Positions 1 through 8,059 of a stretch of DNA of 64,000 nucleotides are shown piece after piece. The stretch's first letter is position 1. Every line of letters begins with the position of its first letter. Origin of the DNA: a virus; the IMG/VR virus record IMGVR_UViG_3300046171_000314, positions 62,001 through 126,000 of that record, one strand, 5' to 3'. The position numbers and the translations under genes are program-made. Under the pieces are notes generated by a model. The model had not been told where the DNA came from. It saw only the letters and a program-made list of their open reading frames with translations, and did not search any database.

Positions 1-1
1 T

Positions 2-154
2 TTAGATGAAGAAAATGTAATTGAGAATTACTATAATGGCATCGACTATGAAGCCTATGCCGAGCACATCGTAGATCACGGTGGTGCAGGCACTCTGAAC
101 TCTTATGATGGGAACATTTACGAAGAGTGTGGATTAGTTTGGTTACTCTTTTAG
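2..154 (+). CDS. C-terminal fragment, possible ArdA-like antirestriction protein
   Basis: An open frame enters from the left edge and ends at a TAG, leaving about 50 residues of a C-terminus. It is acidic and contains IDYEAYAEHIVDHGG followed by LNSYDGNIYEE. ArdA antirestriction proteins (DNA mimics that block type I restriction enzymes) often end with an IDYE(A/S)(Y/F) stretch followed by a glycine/tyrosine-rich segment, so this is a weak resemblance rather than an identification. A strong hairpin terminator follows directly. The N-terminal part lies outside the window, so the assignment cannot be tested here. Confidence 0.45.
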   Translation, partial: LDEENVIENYYNGIDYEAYAEHIVDHGGAGTLNSYDGNIYEECGLVWLLF

Positions 155-177
155 AGACTGACTTGTTTTCTGACAAT

Positions 178-208
178 AAAAAAGCCGATCATACTTGATC
201 GGCTTTTT
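178..208. terminator. bidirectional rho-independent terminator
   Basis: A perfect hairpin: AAAAAGCCGATCA, a TACT loop, then TGATCGGCTTTTT. It is flanked by an A-run on one side and a T-run on the other, so it can act on both strands. It sits between convergent genes: the partial plus-strand gene at the left edge and the minus-strand metallophosphoesterase. Confidence 0.9.
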
Positions 209-227
209 GCATTATGAGGTGTGTGTT

Positions 228-1747
228 CTATTTGTCATTGACAGGTTCTATTTCTTGGGAGATAACTCCTCTTTCCTTTGAAACAACATAGGCTGTTAAG
301 GCTTTCCGAGATTTGTACCCTGACTTTGCGTGCCAAGCATCTGTTCCTGCCAAAGAAGGCATACGAAATACGGTCACATTACCAAAAGTTGGTAGTTCTC
401 TTTCGGTGTGAAAGTGTCCTGTGAAAATAAACTTGTTACTTGTGATACCCCATTTCTGTCTTTCTTCTCCTGCAATGATAGCGGGGCCAATCTTTTACTG
501 AACCGATGTCACCGTGCAAGAAAGCAAGTAAGTTCTCTCCGTAAACCACATACTGTCTGTTGAGCAAAGATTCAACGACCTCAACATTTTCTGTGTTGTG
601 AAACCAACCCTTCATCGATGCTCTCAATAAGGTGCTCGTGTAGTAATCGTGATTTCCTGCAATAACAAACAAGGTGACAGGAGCGAACTGCCGAACAAAA
701 TCAACATACTCTCGACAAAGTTCGACCCAAGACCAAGCCAACTCTTCAGGAGTGCCATCACAATCTTGTGCTGTCCCACGAGTAGTCGTCTTACTTTGAT
801 TGTCTATGTGTAAGCCATCTCCACCAAGAGCAAGGAAAATCTTATCAGGCTGTCCTCTATTTTCTAGTCTTGATAACAATCCTGCTGTTGCAGAAAACAA
901 ACGCTCCTTTGCTATTTGCCTGTTGTAAGGATCACCTCCAAACTCAGGTCCGTACTTGCCCCAATGAAAGTCAGTTGGAGAGATGACCACAGAATAAGCC
1001 TCCTTCGATTCTTTTAATTTCAAAGGGCGGACTTTATAGTCCCCTGATGTTTGTATGATCTTGTTGAACAGGTCTGCTTGGAGGAACTCCCTTCTTCTAA
1101 ACTTCTCAGCATCTTTCTTTATCTTATTCCATTCCTTTCTTTGGGCTTTCACAAGAACTTGCTCTTCTTTCTTTCTAAGTAGATCTTCAACCAAGTGTAT
1201 TTGTTCTGTGCCTGACATCTCTTCGTCTGTCCAAGGGGCTTGAATCGTGGGTCACACCCATAACTCTCAGTAGTTCAACTACGGTCTTTCGTGACAGCCC
1301 TTGCTTTCTGCAAATCTCATTTATGCTTGCAGGAGCACCATCCCAATTTGAATAGGCTTCCTTGATAGACCTCCAACGAACCGCAGGAATAGCAAGTGGT
1401 CGCTTTCTTGATGGCAAATGTACAACATATAAATCACGATCTTTGTCGTACCAATAAGTTTGATTGTGCTCCCAATTGTCTACTTCAAGTGGAGGAAGAT
1501 TTTCCTCTGAAGCAGACTCAGAACCATAAATCTCTTCCTCAGAAATAGTGTCCTCTTCTTCTATGTCAGGGCTTAATATGTTTTTCAAACACCAAGTACC
1601 AACAGCCTTTGCTTCTTTGTATGAATCAAGACCTAAAAATTCTCCGTGCCTGTCATAAAGCCTCTTCCAATTATATGTTCTTGCTAATGACTTAATGGTC
1701 GCTCTCTGTCCCTCCGACAGAGAACTCCAAAACTTTTCGATATTCAT
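228..1747 (-). CDS. HTH-metallophosphoesterase, split by two +1 frameshifts
   Basis: One gene appears as three reading frames. The first part (ATG at 1747) has an acidic linker and a helix-turn-helix-like segment (INEICRKQGLSRKTVVELL). The middle part holds metallophosphoesterase motifs: a degenerate first motif (SPTDFHWGKYG), GGDGLHIDN, GNHDYY and LHGD. The last part supplies the final metal-binding motif GHFHTE and ends at a TAG at 228-230. The frames join if one C is removed from the C4 run near 1235 (giving SPWTDEEM) and one from the C4 run at 483-486. All five metal-binding blocks are then present, so the enzyme is probably intact in nature. The family hydrolyses phosphodiesters or phosphomonoesters; the substrate here is unknown. 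The HTH suggests DNA contact. Confidence 0.8.
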
Positions 1748-1806
1748 AAAGAAAATCCCCCATAGTAGTTTCACTAATAGGGGCATAATAGAACGATTAA
1801 CAGAAC

Positions 1807-2898
1807 TTAGGGGATTCCTATGTATTCATGTGAATAACAAACACGAATTTTTTCCCTGTTCGAATGATCTTTATTTTTTTGAAAAGACTCAACCATTGTT
1901 GTGTATCGATCCGTTCGATATACTCGGTTTTTTGAGGTAGGCTTCCACTTGGGTGATCTTTCTCTTTGCTCTCCTAATCTTGGGTGGGCTGTTTTTCCAA
2001 AAAACCTCTTATCTTGATCTATATACGTTTGAGCAACCGCCTCTATCAATCGAACCCCAATACCAAAACCTTGATACTTTGGAAGAACCACCAATCGATG
2101 TCCTCTCACTGCATTCTTTATAGTGCCTGAGGGAAAGGGGAGAATTGCAAGAAAGCCCACAGGTTTTTCATCTATCAAAGCGAGATAACAAGTGCTTGCT
2201 TTATTTATCTGACCTGTCAGGTAGTGATACTTAGCAAACATTCCCCAATAATCAGTACTTGTTCTGAAGATTTGTAACTGCAAAGGTGTCCGAAGTGACC
2301 TCCCTACGGACAAAACACCCGTATTAGTGTTGAACACCCAATCAGGGCAAAGCCATTCTAAGATATCTTCGTGACAAGTAGCCACCACCACACCTTTCAG
2401 GTTTTCTTTGTCTATGTATCGTCGGACAGACACGGACAGGCTTTTGGCAGTGTCCCTGTCGACAACACTTGTGAATTCATCAAACACCGCCCCATCTTTC
2501 AAACCTCTTGCGATCTTAGCCCTGTACTGCTCACCGAAGGAAAGAACGTGGTGTGGTTTCAACCAAGAGGGGATCGTATTCAACCCAACAGACATAAGCC
2601 TTTCTATGGCATCATCAGGAGTTTGGAAATGAGAAACTATTGCTTTGTGTCGTTCCCAAGTGAAGTTCTCTTCTTCTCCAAAGTCTTTCAATAAAAGACT
2701 TTTCCCTGTGCCACTGTCACCAACGATCATTCCCACTGTAAAGTCTTCGGGTATATCAGGCTTATCCCATAGTTCGAACTCAGTGTATCCTTTGAAGGTG
2801 TAGTCTAGAGCCTCGCAAGCACGCTCTACAAATTCATCCATCTCTACTTCCGCTCGAACCTTTCTACGTTCTCCCATTAATAAATCAAGTATGTTCAT
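1807..2898 (-). CDS. ABC-type ATPase fused to GNAT acetyltransferase
   Basis: A 363-residue two-domain protein. The N-terminal half is a soluble ABC ATPase: Walker A GDSGTGKS (60-67), signature-like LSFGEQ (119-124), Walker B VFDE (138-141) and a switch histidine in ATCHED (near 176). There are no membrane segments. The C-terminal half (about 205-363) is a GNAT fold with the acetyl-CoA loop in VVLPKYQGFGIG (270-281). The arrangement resembles COG2401 (ABC ATPase fused to a predicted acetyltransferase). Phage Mu Mom shows that GNAT proteins can modify DNA bases, so base modification is one possible role, but this is inference. The gene has a strong SD (AAAGGAG) and its own CGGTATA promoter box. 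Confidence 0.85.
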   Translation of the reverse strand: MNILDLLMGERRKVRAEVEMDEFVERACEALDYTFKGYTEFELWDKPDIPEDFTVGMIVGDSGTGKSLLLKDFGEEENFTWERHKAIVSHFQTPDDAIERLMSVGLNTIPSWLKPHHVLSFGEQYRAKIARGLKDGAVFDEFTSVVDRDTAKSLSVSVRRYIDKENLKGVVVATCHEDILEWLCPDWVFNTNTGVLSVGRSLRTPLQLQIFRTSTDYWGMFAKYHYLTGQINKASTCYLALIDEKPVGFLAILPFPSGTIKNAVRGHRLVVLPKYQGFGIGVRLIEAVAQTYIDQDKRFFGKTAHPRLGEQRERSPKWKPTSKNRVYRTDRYTTMVESFQKNKDHSNREKIRVCYSHEYIGIP

Positions 2899-2915
2899 AA
2901 TCTCTCCTTTGAGAG

Positions 2916-2928
2916 ACTATACCGATTT
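2916..2928 (-). promoter_or_regulatory. CGGTATA-type promoter box
   Basis: On the minus strand this reads AAATCGGTATAGT, 18 bases before the ATG of the ABC-GNAT gene and just before its SD. The same CGGTA(T/A) core occurs before several other replication and early genes in this window. The leader would be very short. Confidence 0.5.
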
Positions 2929-2934
2929 CTATTG

Positions 2935-3222
2935 TTACTTTGGTTTTGATAAGAGTTCTTTTATGTCATCTACCTTTTCGGTCATTGAATCCATCTTGCC
3001 ATCGAGTTTTACAAGTTGGATAGAGTTCTGCATAACGGTCTTTTCAATGGTTTTCATTGCTGTTTCGTTCTCAGCAACCTTTTGTTCAAGTCGGGATAGT
3101 TGTTCATTCTGAACAGCCATTGTTATTTCAAGTTTTATCCCCCAAACAAGCAAGGGAAGCACGAGGAGGGCTAGTCCATCTCGTATGTAAGACCAATAGT
3201 TGGGGGTACTTGGGGCAGACAT
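2935..3222 (-). CDS. small membrane protein with coiled coil
   Basis: 95 residues. One membrane segment (about 14-31, GLALLVLPLLVWGIKLEI) is followed by a long charged heptad-like region (about 35-95) predicted to form a coiled coil. This layout, a single N-terminal anchor plus cytoplasmic or periplasmic helix, is seen in phage holin-like or XhlA-like proteins and in virion membrane proteins, but no specific family is recognised. It has a TTGGAG SD and a late-type TTTCTATATTC box upstream, which hints at late expression and so possibly at lysis. Confidence 0.65.
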   Translation of the reverse strand: MSAPSTPNYWSYIRDGLALLVLPLLVWGIKLEITMAVQNEQLSRLEQKVAENETAMKTIEKTVMQNSIQLVKLDGKMDSMTEKVDDIKELLSKPK

Positions 3223-3259
3223 AATAACTCCAATAAAAGAATATTCTCTAATATCAATT

Positions 3260-3271
3260 GAATATAGAAAG
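3260..3271 (-). promoter_or_regulatory. CTATATTC late-type promoter box
   Basis: On the minus strand it reads CTTTCTATATTC, 38 bases before the ATG of the small membrane protein. It matches the boxes found before virion-region genes (35254, 37785, 49404). Confidence 0.45.
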
Positions 3272-3300
3272 ATGATTGAACTTAAGAACTGCCCTCTGAA

Positions 3301-4077
3301 TCAACTAACTAGGGCATGTCTTAGTTTATCTATTTCACGAAAAATGATTTTTCTCACCGCCTCTCTCGATAAAGAAAATTGTTGTGCAATTTTGTTCAAA
3401 GATTGAGGGGTTTCGCCTGTCAATCCGAAACGCTTTTTTATAATCTCTTGGTGTCTTTGATTGCTTAGTTTATCCAATGCCTCAAGCAGCAACCTTTTTT
3501 CTTCCTCTTCTAAGGTGTGGGATAAAGGATCTTGCACCTGATGATCGACAATAATATCTTTCAGCAGGAAATCTTCTGAGAGGGGTGTCTCTAAAGAGGT
3601 AGGTGGGGGTGGGATGAGGGATATTTGGTCATAATGTTTCTTAGAAATGGCTGTCATTGCCAAACAATCTTCTAAGGAAAACCCTTGTTTAATCATTGCT
3701 TCTATTTGTGAGCAGTGCTTCATTTGCTCTTTTCGATATTCAGGGATAGCAATCAAGTCCGAGTGACACCTCCTCATTGCTTGCTTAATCCACCAAGTTG
3801 CATAGGTTGAGAACCGAAAACCCTTTTCAGGGTCATACTTTTTTGTTGCAATCATCAAGCCGATGTTCCCCTCTTGGATGAGATCCTCAAGAGGGCTTGG
3901 GTTTCTCTTCACTTCTTTTTGAGCAAGAGAAACCACCAAACGGAGGTTTGAAACAATCATTTTCTCAAAGGATCTGACACACCCTTTCTGTATTTTTGTG
4001 CCAAGTTCTAACTCTTCTTTTGCAGACAAGAGTTTGTGGTTCTTCAGTGATTCTAAATACGAGTCAATATCATTCAT
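3301..4077 (-). CDS. sigma-70 family RNA polymerase sigma factor
   Basis: 258 residues. The N-terminal half contains region 2: LRLVVSLAQKEV, LEDLIQEGNIGLMIATKKYD and FRFSTYATWWIKQAMRR, the hallmark core-binding and -10 recognition block. A short spacer replaces a full region 3. The C-terminus (about 190-258) is region 4 with a helix-turn-helix (LNKIAQQFSLSREAVRKI) for -35 contact. The protein is shorter than a housekeeping sigma and has no region 1.1, as in alternative sigma factors. It would redirect host RNA polymerase to phage promoters, plausibly one of the two box classes seen here. It overlaps the upstream gene by 8 bases, so the two are translationally coupled. Confidence 0.93.
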   Translation of the reverse strand: MNDIDSYLESLKNHKLLSAKEELELGTKIQKGCVRSFEKMIVSNLRLVVSLAQKEVKRNPSPLEDLIQEGNIGLMIATKKYDPEKGFRFSTYATWWIKQAMRRCHSDLIAIPEYRKEQMKHCSQIEAMIKQGFSLEDCLAMTAISKKHYDQISLIPPPPTSLETPLSEDFLLKDIIVDHQVQDPLSHTLEEEEKRLLLEALDKLSNQRHQEIIKKRFGLTGETPQSLNKIAQQFSLSREAVRKIIFREIDKLRHALVS

Positions 4078-4513
4078 TCTTTTTCCAAATGTATTCTAGG
4101 ACAGGAACATCTGCCCACTGAGAATAATACTCAGGCTTTTTCTGATAAAGTTTTGATCTGTGAGATCGGTGGAAAGATTCATCCCCTAGCCAAATCGGAG
4201 GTGTGATAAATTCACGCCAATGCTCTCCTCCAATGGCTTGTGCTTTCTGTTCTATCTTACCCAAACACGTGTCCTTATAGCCTCGACCAAGCCACTCTCT
4301 GCAAATTGCCATCCCATATTCACACAAAGACAACTCCGCATTTTCCCACATTATAACCGCAGGGTGGTTGACCCATCCTTTTTGAATTCCTTCTCTCCTA
4401 TTTTGCAAAGCATTAAGTATTTGAAGCGTTTCCACTCTTTGTTTGCCCAACCTTGCTCTATCAAGGGTTTTGGCAGATTTTTCAAAGTTCTCATAAGGTA
4501 AAAAAGTTTGCAT
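4070..4513 (-). CDS. MSMEG_6728-type protein (pyrimidine-dimer glycosylase-related)
   Basis: 147 residues. The start MQTFLPY, then SAKTLDRARLGKQRVETLQI, a GWVNHPAVIMW block, YGMAICREW and the ending SHRSKLYQKKPEYY match the conserved pattern of a small bacterial and phage family often annotated as MSMEG_6728 or pyrimidine dimer DNA glycosylase-like. The likely role is DNA repair, but enzymatic activity for this subfamily is less certain than the family membership. It lies first in a two-gene unit with the sigma factor and has a CGGTA box and an AGGAG SD upstream. Confidence 0.75.
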   Translation of the reverse strand: MQTFLPYENFEKSAKTLDRARLGKQRVETLQILNALQNRREGIQKGWVNHPAVIMWENAELSLCEYGMAICREWLGRGYKDTCLGKIEQKAQAIGGEHWREFITPPIWLGDESFHRSHRSKLYQKKPEYYSQWADVPVLEYIWKKNE

Positions 4514-4535
4514 AGTATTCTCCTGTTGTGCAAGG

Positions 4536-4549
4536 CTTTTACCGAATTC
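4536..4549 (-). promoter_or_regulatory. CGGTA-type promoter box
   Basis: On the minus strand it reads GAATTCGGTAAAAG, 23 bases before the ATG at 4513 and followed by an AGGAG SD. It would drive the glycosylase-like and sigma factor genes. Confidence 0.45.
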
Positions 4550-5093
4550 ACTCTTTGGAGAGATCGGATTGTTCCTTTGCTATTTGTTTGAAAATATCAT
4601 CGATGTTTGGCATATGTTCCTCCCACTGATCTCGAAGGTAGGTGATTGTCGTTTGTCCTGTTGCAACAGGGTGTATCATAAAAATAACGAAAAGGTTGTC
4701 AGGCAACATCTTGTACAAACCTTTCACATCGTTACGGAGTTCGACCATCTTCCCAACAGAATCACTTAGACAAATTTTATAGAAGTAAAAAAACTGTTCG
4801 TCTTCCTCAATATCATCGAAAGGAGGGTGCGTGTTCATAACTCCCTCAATCAAAAGCATAAACCTCTCAAATGATAAAACGAATGGTCTCGCACCTGCCC
4901 ATTCTCTTGGTATCTGCTTAGTTCCAAAGACCACCTTAGCAGGAGATTTTCTTTCGAGGAGTTGATTCATCACACTCATAAAAAAATGATCGTGAAACCA
5001 ATTAAAAGTCGCCCACGCAAAGCCTTTATTTCCATTATTAATTCCAATAAGTTCTGAGCCATCTGACACAAAAACTGCAAGGTGGTTTTTCAT
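4548..5093 (-). CDS. hypothetical protein
   Basis: 181 residues, soluble and acidic at its C-terminus, with no motif I recognise. Notable stretches are NNGNKGFAWATFNWFHDHFF near the N-terminus and IHPVATGQTTITYLRDQWEEHMP near the C-terminus. The SD is GAGGAG. A late-type box (GTTTCTATATTTGG) lies just upstream, so it may be expressed late. The C-terminus runs into the promoter region of the downstream 4513 gene. Confidence 0.7.
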   Translation of the reverse strand: MKNHLAVFVSDGSELIGINNGNKGFAWATFNWFHDHFFMSVMNQLLERKSPAKVVFGTKQIPREWAGARPFVLSFERFMLLIEGVMNTHPPFDDIEEDEQFFYFYKICLSDSVGKMVELRNDVKGLYKMLPDNLFVIFMIHPVATGQTTITYLRDQWEEHMPNIDDIFKQIAKEQSDLSKE

Positions 5094-5116
5094 AACGCTC
5101 CTCTAGTTACCTAGAC

Positions 5117-5130
5117 CCAAATATAGAAAC
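5117..5130 (-). promoter_or_regulatory. CTATATTT late-type promoter box
   Basis: On the minus strand it reads GTTTCTATATTTGG, about 24 bases before the ATG at 5093, in the gap after the terminator of the upstream operon. Its position right after a terminator supports a promoter role. Confidence 0.5.
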
Positions 5131-5153
5131 TTAATTGAAGTGCCCCTCTTGGG

Positions 5154-5178
5154 AAAAAAAGACCCCCAAAGTTGGGGG
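5154..5178 (-). terminator. rho-independent terminator
   Basis: Stem CCCCCAA/TTGGGGG with a two-base loop, followed on the minus strand by seven T residues (A-run at 5154-5160). It ends the small-gene operon that comes down from about 6.8 kb. Confidence 0.8.
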
Positions 5179-5203
5179 TAGTGATTTTGTCAAATTCCAT
5201 AGA

Positions 5204-5488
5204 CTAGAAGACTAGGTGATTGTAATAAGTCCAAGCAATATCACAGGCTTGGGGGCATTCTTTTCTCAAAGAGCCAAGATGGGAAATAAAATCTTTTTTG
5301 AGTAAAGGAAAGTCTCCATCAAAAAGATCAGGTGCTTCTTCAAGCACCCCCATTACAGCAGACCAAGCAAGGGTTTCACATTGTTTTTGCCAATGCTCTT
5401 CCTGTGCCCTTTCTACATTTTCAAGGGCTTGCTCTTCTCGCTCCTTAGCCTCTTCTATCCATTTTGTGATGTTCATATGAATTGACAT
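5204..5488 (-). CDS. hypothetical protein, helical
   Basis: 94 residues starting MSIHMNITKW. This ATG is chosen because an AAGGAGG SD sits just before it, although the frame stays open further upstream. The first half is strongly charged and likely helical (EEAKEREEQALENVERAQEEHW); the rest is mixed, with two cysteines. No family is recognised. It is the last gene of a run of four small SD-led genes and is followed by a terminator. Confidence 0.65.
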   Translation of the reverse strand: MSIHMNITKWIEEAKEREEQALENVERAQEEHWQKQCETLAWSAVMGVLEEAPDLFDGDFPLLKKDFISHLGSLRKECPQACDIAWTYYNHLVF

Positions 5489-5498
5489 AATAGCCTCC

Positions 5499-5648
5499 TT
5501 ATTCTTTGTCATAGCCATCGAACCAAACACCTTCTTTTCGGGTCTTTGGGTCACGACAATGGGCTTGGGCTTGTTCAAGAGACAAGCCTCGTTTGATGAT
5601 GCGTTTGCGATTGTGGTTCTTGTAGAACCGAATGATTTTGTAAGTCAT
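5499..5648 (-). CDS. small phage protein, FxxHNRKRIIKRGLSLEQAQ type
   Basis: 49 residues, starting MTYKIIRFYKN after a perfect AGGAGGTCAGT SD. It reads through RIIKRGLSLEQAQAHCRDP and ends GVWFDGYDKE. Small proteins with this order (RFY..., (I/V)IK.GL(T/S)LEEAQAHC.DPET, WFDGY) are common hypothetical proteins in many unrelated phages. The function is unknown. The stop lies just before the SD of the next gene. Confidence 0.8.
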   Translation of the reverse strand: MTYKIIRFYKNHNRKRIIKRGLSLEQAQAHCRDPKTRKEGVWFDGYDKE

Positions 5649-5657
5649 ACTGACCTC

Positions 5658-5870
5658 CTAGTGGTGTGTTTTTTCTATTTCAGAGATACGAACAAGAGCG
5701 TTAGGAAACTCGGCAAGGGTTAGTTCTTTGAACATATCCCTCGTCATTGGAATCCCACATAAGAACTGTGGGAAATTCCTCTCAACAAACTCTATCTTGT
5801 GGCAAAGCCCTTCCACACCCTCAGGATATGGAATAGGGGTTTTAATCTCAAAAGTAACGATATAAGTCAT
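5658..5870 (-). CDS. small hypothetical protein
   Basis: 70 residues, starting MTYIVTFEIKTPIPYPEGVE. The start is set by an AGGAGGTCACT SD identical in style to that of the neighbouring gene. No family or motif is recognised. It is likely a small cytoplasmic protein of the same early-type operon. Confidence 0.65.
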   Translation of the reverse strand: MTYIVTFEIKTPIPYPEGVEGLCHKIEFVERNFPQFLCGIPMTRDMFKELTLAEFPNALVRISEIEKTHH

Positions 5871-5905
5871 AGTGACCTCCTGTAAAATGTTATGTAATGT
5901 TATAT

Positions 5906-6503
5906 TTAAGCAACTCGCCAACCGCCCTTATACGACTTCTTGACAACGATTTCTTCACCGCCTTCGCAACCTTTTGCATCAGCAAGCCAACAGGCGATAG
6001 CGATTTCAGTGTCTTTCACAATGATATGTCCTTTCGGATACCAAGCCTCAACACCACCGATTGCCGCCTTGATTGCTTTGTCAGACTCGGCAAGGATAGC
6101 CAAGCCCTCAAACTTGCGGTGAGTAGGAACAGCGACCTCTTTGGCTTCCTCAGCCCCCTTGTCAGCCTTCGCACGATTTACCCAACGATGGGCAACCGCA
6201 TTAATATGCTTGCAAGGGTCAAGTTTGAAAGGGGCAGTGCCCTTCAGGGTTCATTCTTTTGAAGGATCTACAAGTACAAGAGATTGAGCCTGTACCGACA
6301 GGGTTCTCTTTTGTAGAGTAAGGGTTGAAGTCAGCAGAGATAGCCACAACATAATCAGCAGTGCCTTTGCAAGTCGCTGTAATGCCTTTTGAGTTGGCTT
6401 TGGCATCAACCACAGTGGTATCAGCGACTCGCTCTGTGTAGCGAAGTCTAGTTGCTTTGAGAACATCGTTTGCGGCTTTGTCTAGGATTTCTGTAATAGT
6501 CAT
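5906..6503 (-). CDS. SWIM zinc-finger protein, frameshifted
   Basis: The ATG at 6503 follows a CGGAGGT SD. The frame is open until shortly after SISCTCRSFKRMNPEGHCPF, where it hits a stop. Removing one base from the C4 run near 6233 continues the frame through KLDPCKHINAV to the stop at 5906. The joined protein (about 198 residues) has the CxC...CxH spacing of a SWIM zinc finger, used for DNA or protein binding. The C-terminal part is basic and aromatic (VKKSYKGGWRVA). A second SWIM-like protein is encoded at 48953-49348. Confidence 0.75.
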
Positions 6504-6552
6504 TATTGACCTCCGATTGAGTAAAAAATTGAGTGGTTATTGGATTCATTGT

Positions 6553-6577
6553 CTATACGATTGTCGAAAATTTACGT
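6553..6577 (-). promoter_or_regulatory. ACGTAAA...TCGTATAG promoter-like element
   Basis: On the minus strand this 25-base element begins ACGTAAATTTT and ends AATCGTATAG, 50 bases before the SWIM gene start. A near copy with the same length and spacing lies at 6802-6826. The two look like -35 and -10 elements of the same promoter class. Confidence 0.5.
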
Positions 6578-6597
6578 TAGGGTTTCAAGCCTTAATC

Positions 6598-6777
6598 TCA
6601 GTGCCAATGATGATCATTGTCCCCACAAACATATTGATTGTGGTATCGCTCTTCCAACTCAGCGAGAAGAGCCTCGTCACGAGCCTTTTCTTCTTCAAGT
6701 TGTTTTTTGTAGTTTTCAATGTCACGATCAACTGCATCTTGGGCATCGATATCAGGTGTATTGTATTCATTTTCCAT
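6598..6777 (-). CDS. small acidic helical protein
   Basis: 59 residues beginning MENEYNTPDID, after a CGGAGGT SD. The middle is a charged helix (ENYKKQLEEEKARDEALLAE) and the tail has several His residues (CGDNDHHWH), possibly metal-binding. No family is recognised. It is the first gene of the leftward small-gene operon, preceded by the 6802 promoter-like element. Confidence 0.65.
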   Translation of the reverse strand: MENEYNTPDIDAQDAVDRDIENYKKQLEEEKARDEALLAELEERYHNQYVCGDNDHHWH

Positions 6778-6801
6778 ATTGACCTCCGTTGTTGTCCCTT
6801 C

Positions 6802-6826
6802 CCATACGATTCTCAAAATTTTACGT
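6802..6826 (-). promoter_or_regulatory. ACGTAAAA...TCGTATGG promoter-like element
   Basis: Minus-strand element starting ACGTAAAATTTT and ending AATCGTATGG, 25 bases before the ATG at 6777. It shares most bases and its exact length with the element at 6553-6577. Confidence 0.5.
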
Positions 6827-6897
6827 CATAGTTTTGGAATATTTTTTTTATACTTTTCAATGGTTGGTACTTTATTTGGAACGCATTGGAGGAGAAA

Positions 6898-7908
6898 ATG
6901 TACGACCCGTTGGTAACTCTTTTTGAGAGAATAAAAGAGAGTGGGGGATTTGTTAATGCCCACTGCCACCTTGATAGAGCCTATACTCTAACGAAGGTAG
7001 ATGTAGAGCAGGGAATGATTTATGCCCCCCTTGAAAAAAAGTGGTTATTGGTGGATGCCCTCAAAGCCGAACTCAGCGAAGATGATTATGAAATAAGAAT
7101 GAAATTCGCCATCAAGAAGCAAAAAGAAATGGGTGTGTCTACTTGTTTGAGTTTTATCGACATTGATCCTGTTGTCGGAATGAAAGCCATCAATGCAGCA
7201 GTAAAGGTCAAGGCTTACGCAAAAGAGGAACTAGAACTTGATCTTCTCTTGGCGAGCCAAACCTTGAAAGGCGTTAATAATGCGGACTCTAAGAAACTAT
7301 TAGAAAAAGCCTTACAAGATCAAATGCTTGATGTGATTGGATCTCTCCCAAGAGCGGACAGGGATATGAACAGACATTTTGATACAATCTTCTCTATGGC
7401 TCGTGAAGCCAACCTACCTGTCCATTCGCACGTCGATCAGAACAATACTCCCACTGAAAAGGAAACCGAACTCCTTATTAATAAGGTGAAAGAGTTCTCT
7501 TATTTTGGAAAGACTACCGCAGTGCATAGCATCTCACTAGCCACACAAAAGAAAGGATATCGGAAAATGGTGTATTCAATGGCGAGGGATGTGGGATTGA
7601 ATTTTGTGTCCTGCCCTACTGCTTGGATTGACCACAAACGAAATGAAATGATGATGCCCTTCCATAATGCCCTCACTCCTGTAGATGAACTGTTGGAACA
7701 TAACCTTGTTGTTGCAGTGGGGACAGACAATATAAACGATGTGTATAAACCTTTTTGTAATGGGGATATGAAAGTAGAACTACGTTTGCTGTTGGAAGGG
7801 AACAAGATTTATGATTCAAACAAGTTGTTTGACATAGCCACAAGAAACGGTCTTATCTGTTGTGGTGGGGGAACTTTCCAAAAACCCTCTTTGCGGTTGC
7901 TGTATTAG
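6898..7908 (+). CDS. cytosine-deaminase-like amidohydrolase
   Basis: 336 residues from the ATG at 6898, which has a GGAGG SD; the in-frame TTG 12 bases upstream overlaps that SD. Metal-ligand motifs follow the amidohydrolase order: NAHCHLDRA (HxH), HSHVDQNN, AVHSISLA and VAVGTDNINDVYKPF. The last resembles the GHDDVFDPW block of cytosine deaminase CodA, so the likely reaction is hydrolytic deamination of a pyrimidine or similar ring. The protein stops about 60-80 residues earlier than CodA. A G5 run (7867-7871) sits near the end, and the 150 bases after the stop stay open in another frame up to 8042, so the C-terminus may be altered by a frameshift. I could not decide which frame is original. 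Confidence 0.75.
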   Translation: MYDPLVTLFERIKESGGFVNAHCHLDRAYTLTKVDVEQGMIYAPLEKKWLLVDALKAELSEDDYEIRMKFAIKKQKEMGVSTCLSFIDIDPVVGMKAINAAVKVKAYAKEELELDLLLASQTLKGVNNADSKKLLEKALQDQMLDVIGSLPRADRDMNRHFDTIFSMAREANLPVHSHVDQNNTPTEKETELLINKVKEFSYFGKTTAVHSISLATQKKGYRKMVYSMARDVGLNFVSCPTAWIDHKRNEMMMPFHNALTPVDELLEHNLVVAVGTDNINDVYKPFCNGDMKVELRLLLEGNKIYDSNKLFDIATRNGLICCGGGTFQKPSLRLLY

Positions 7909-8059
7909 GAAAGTTCAGTTCAAGTACATCGACTCTATCGTACGCTGCGGATGAGTTAGTATGTTTGCTCCAATCTTTATTAGGGTTTGTTATTGAAGAA
8001 TTAGGGAAAAAGAATAATTTGCCTATAAAATTTTTAGGGTAAAACAGAGGAGTTATTTG

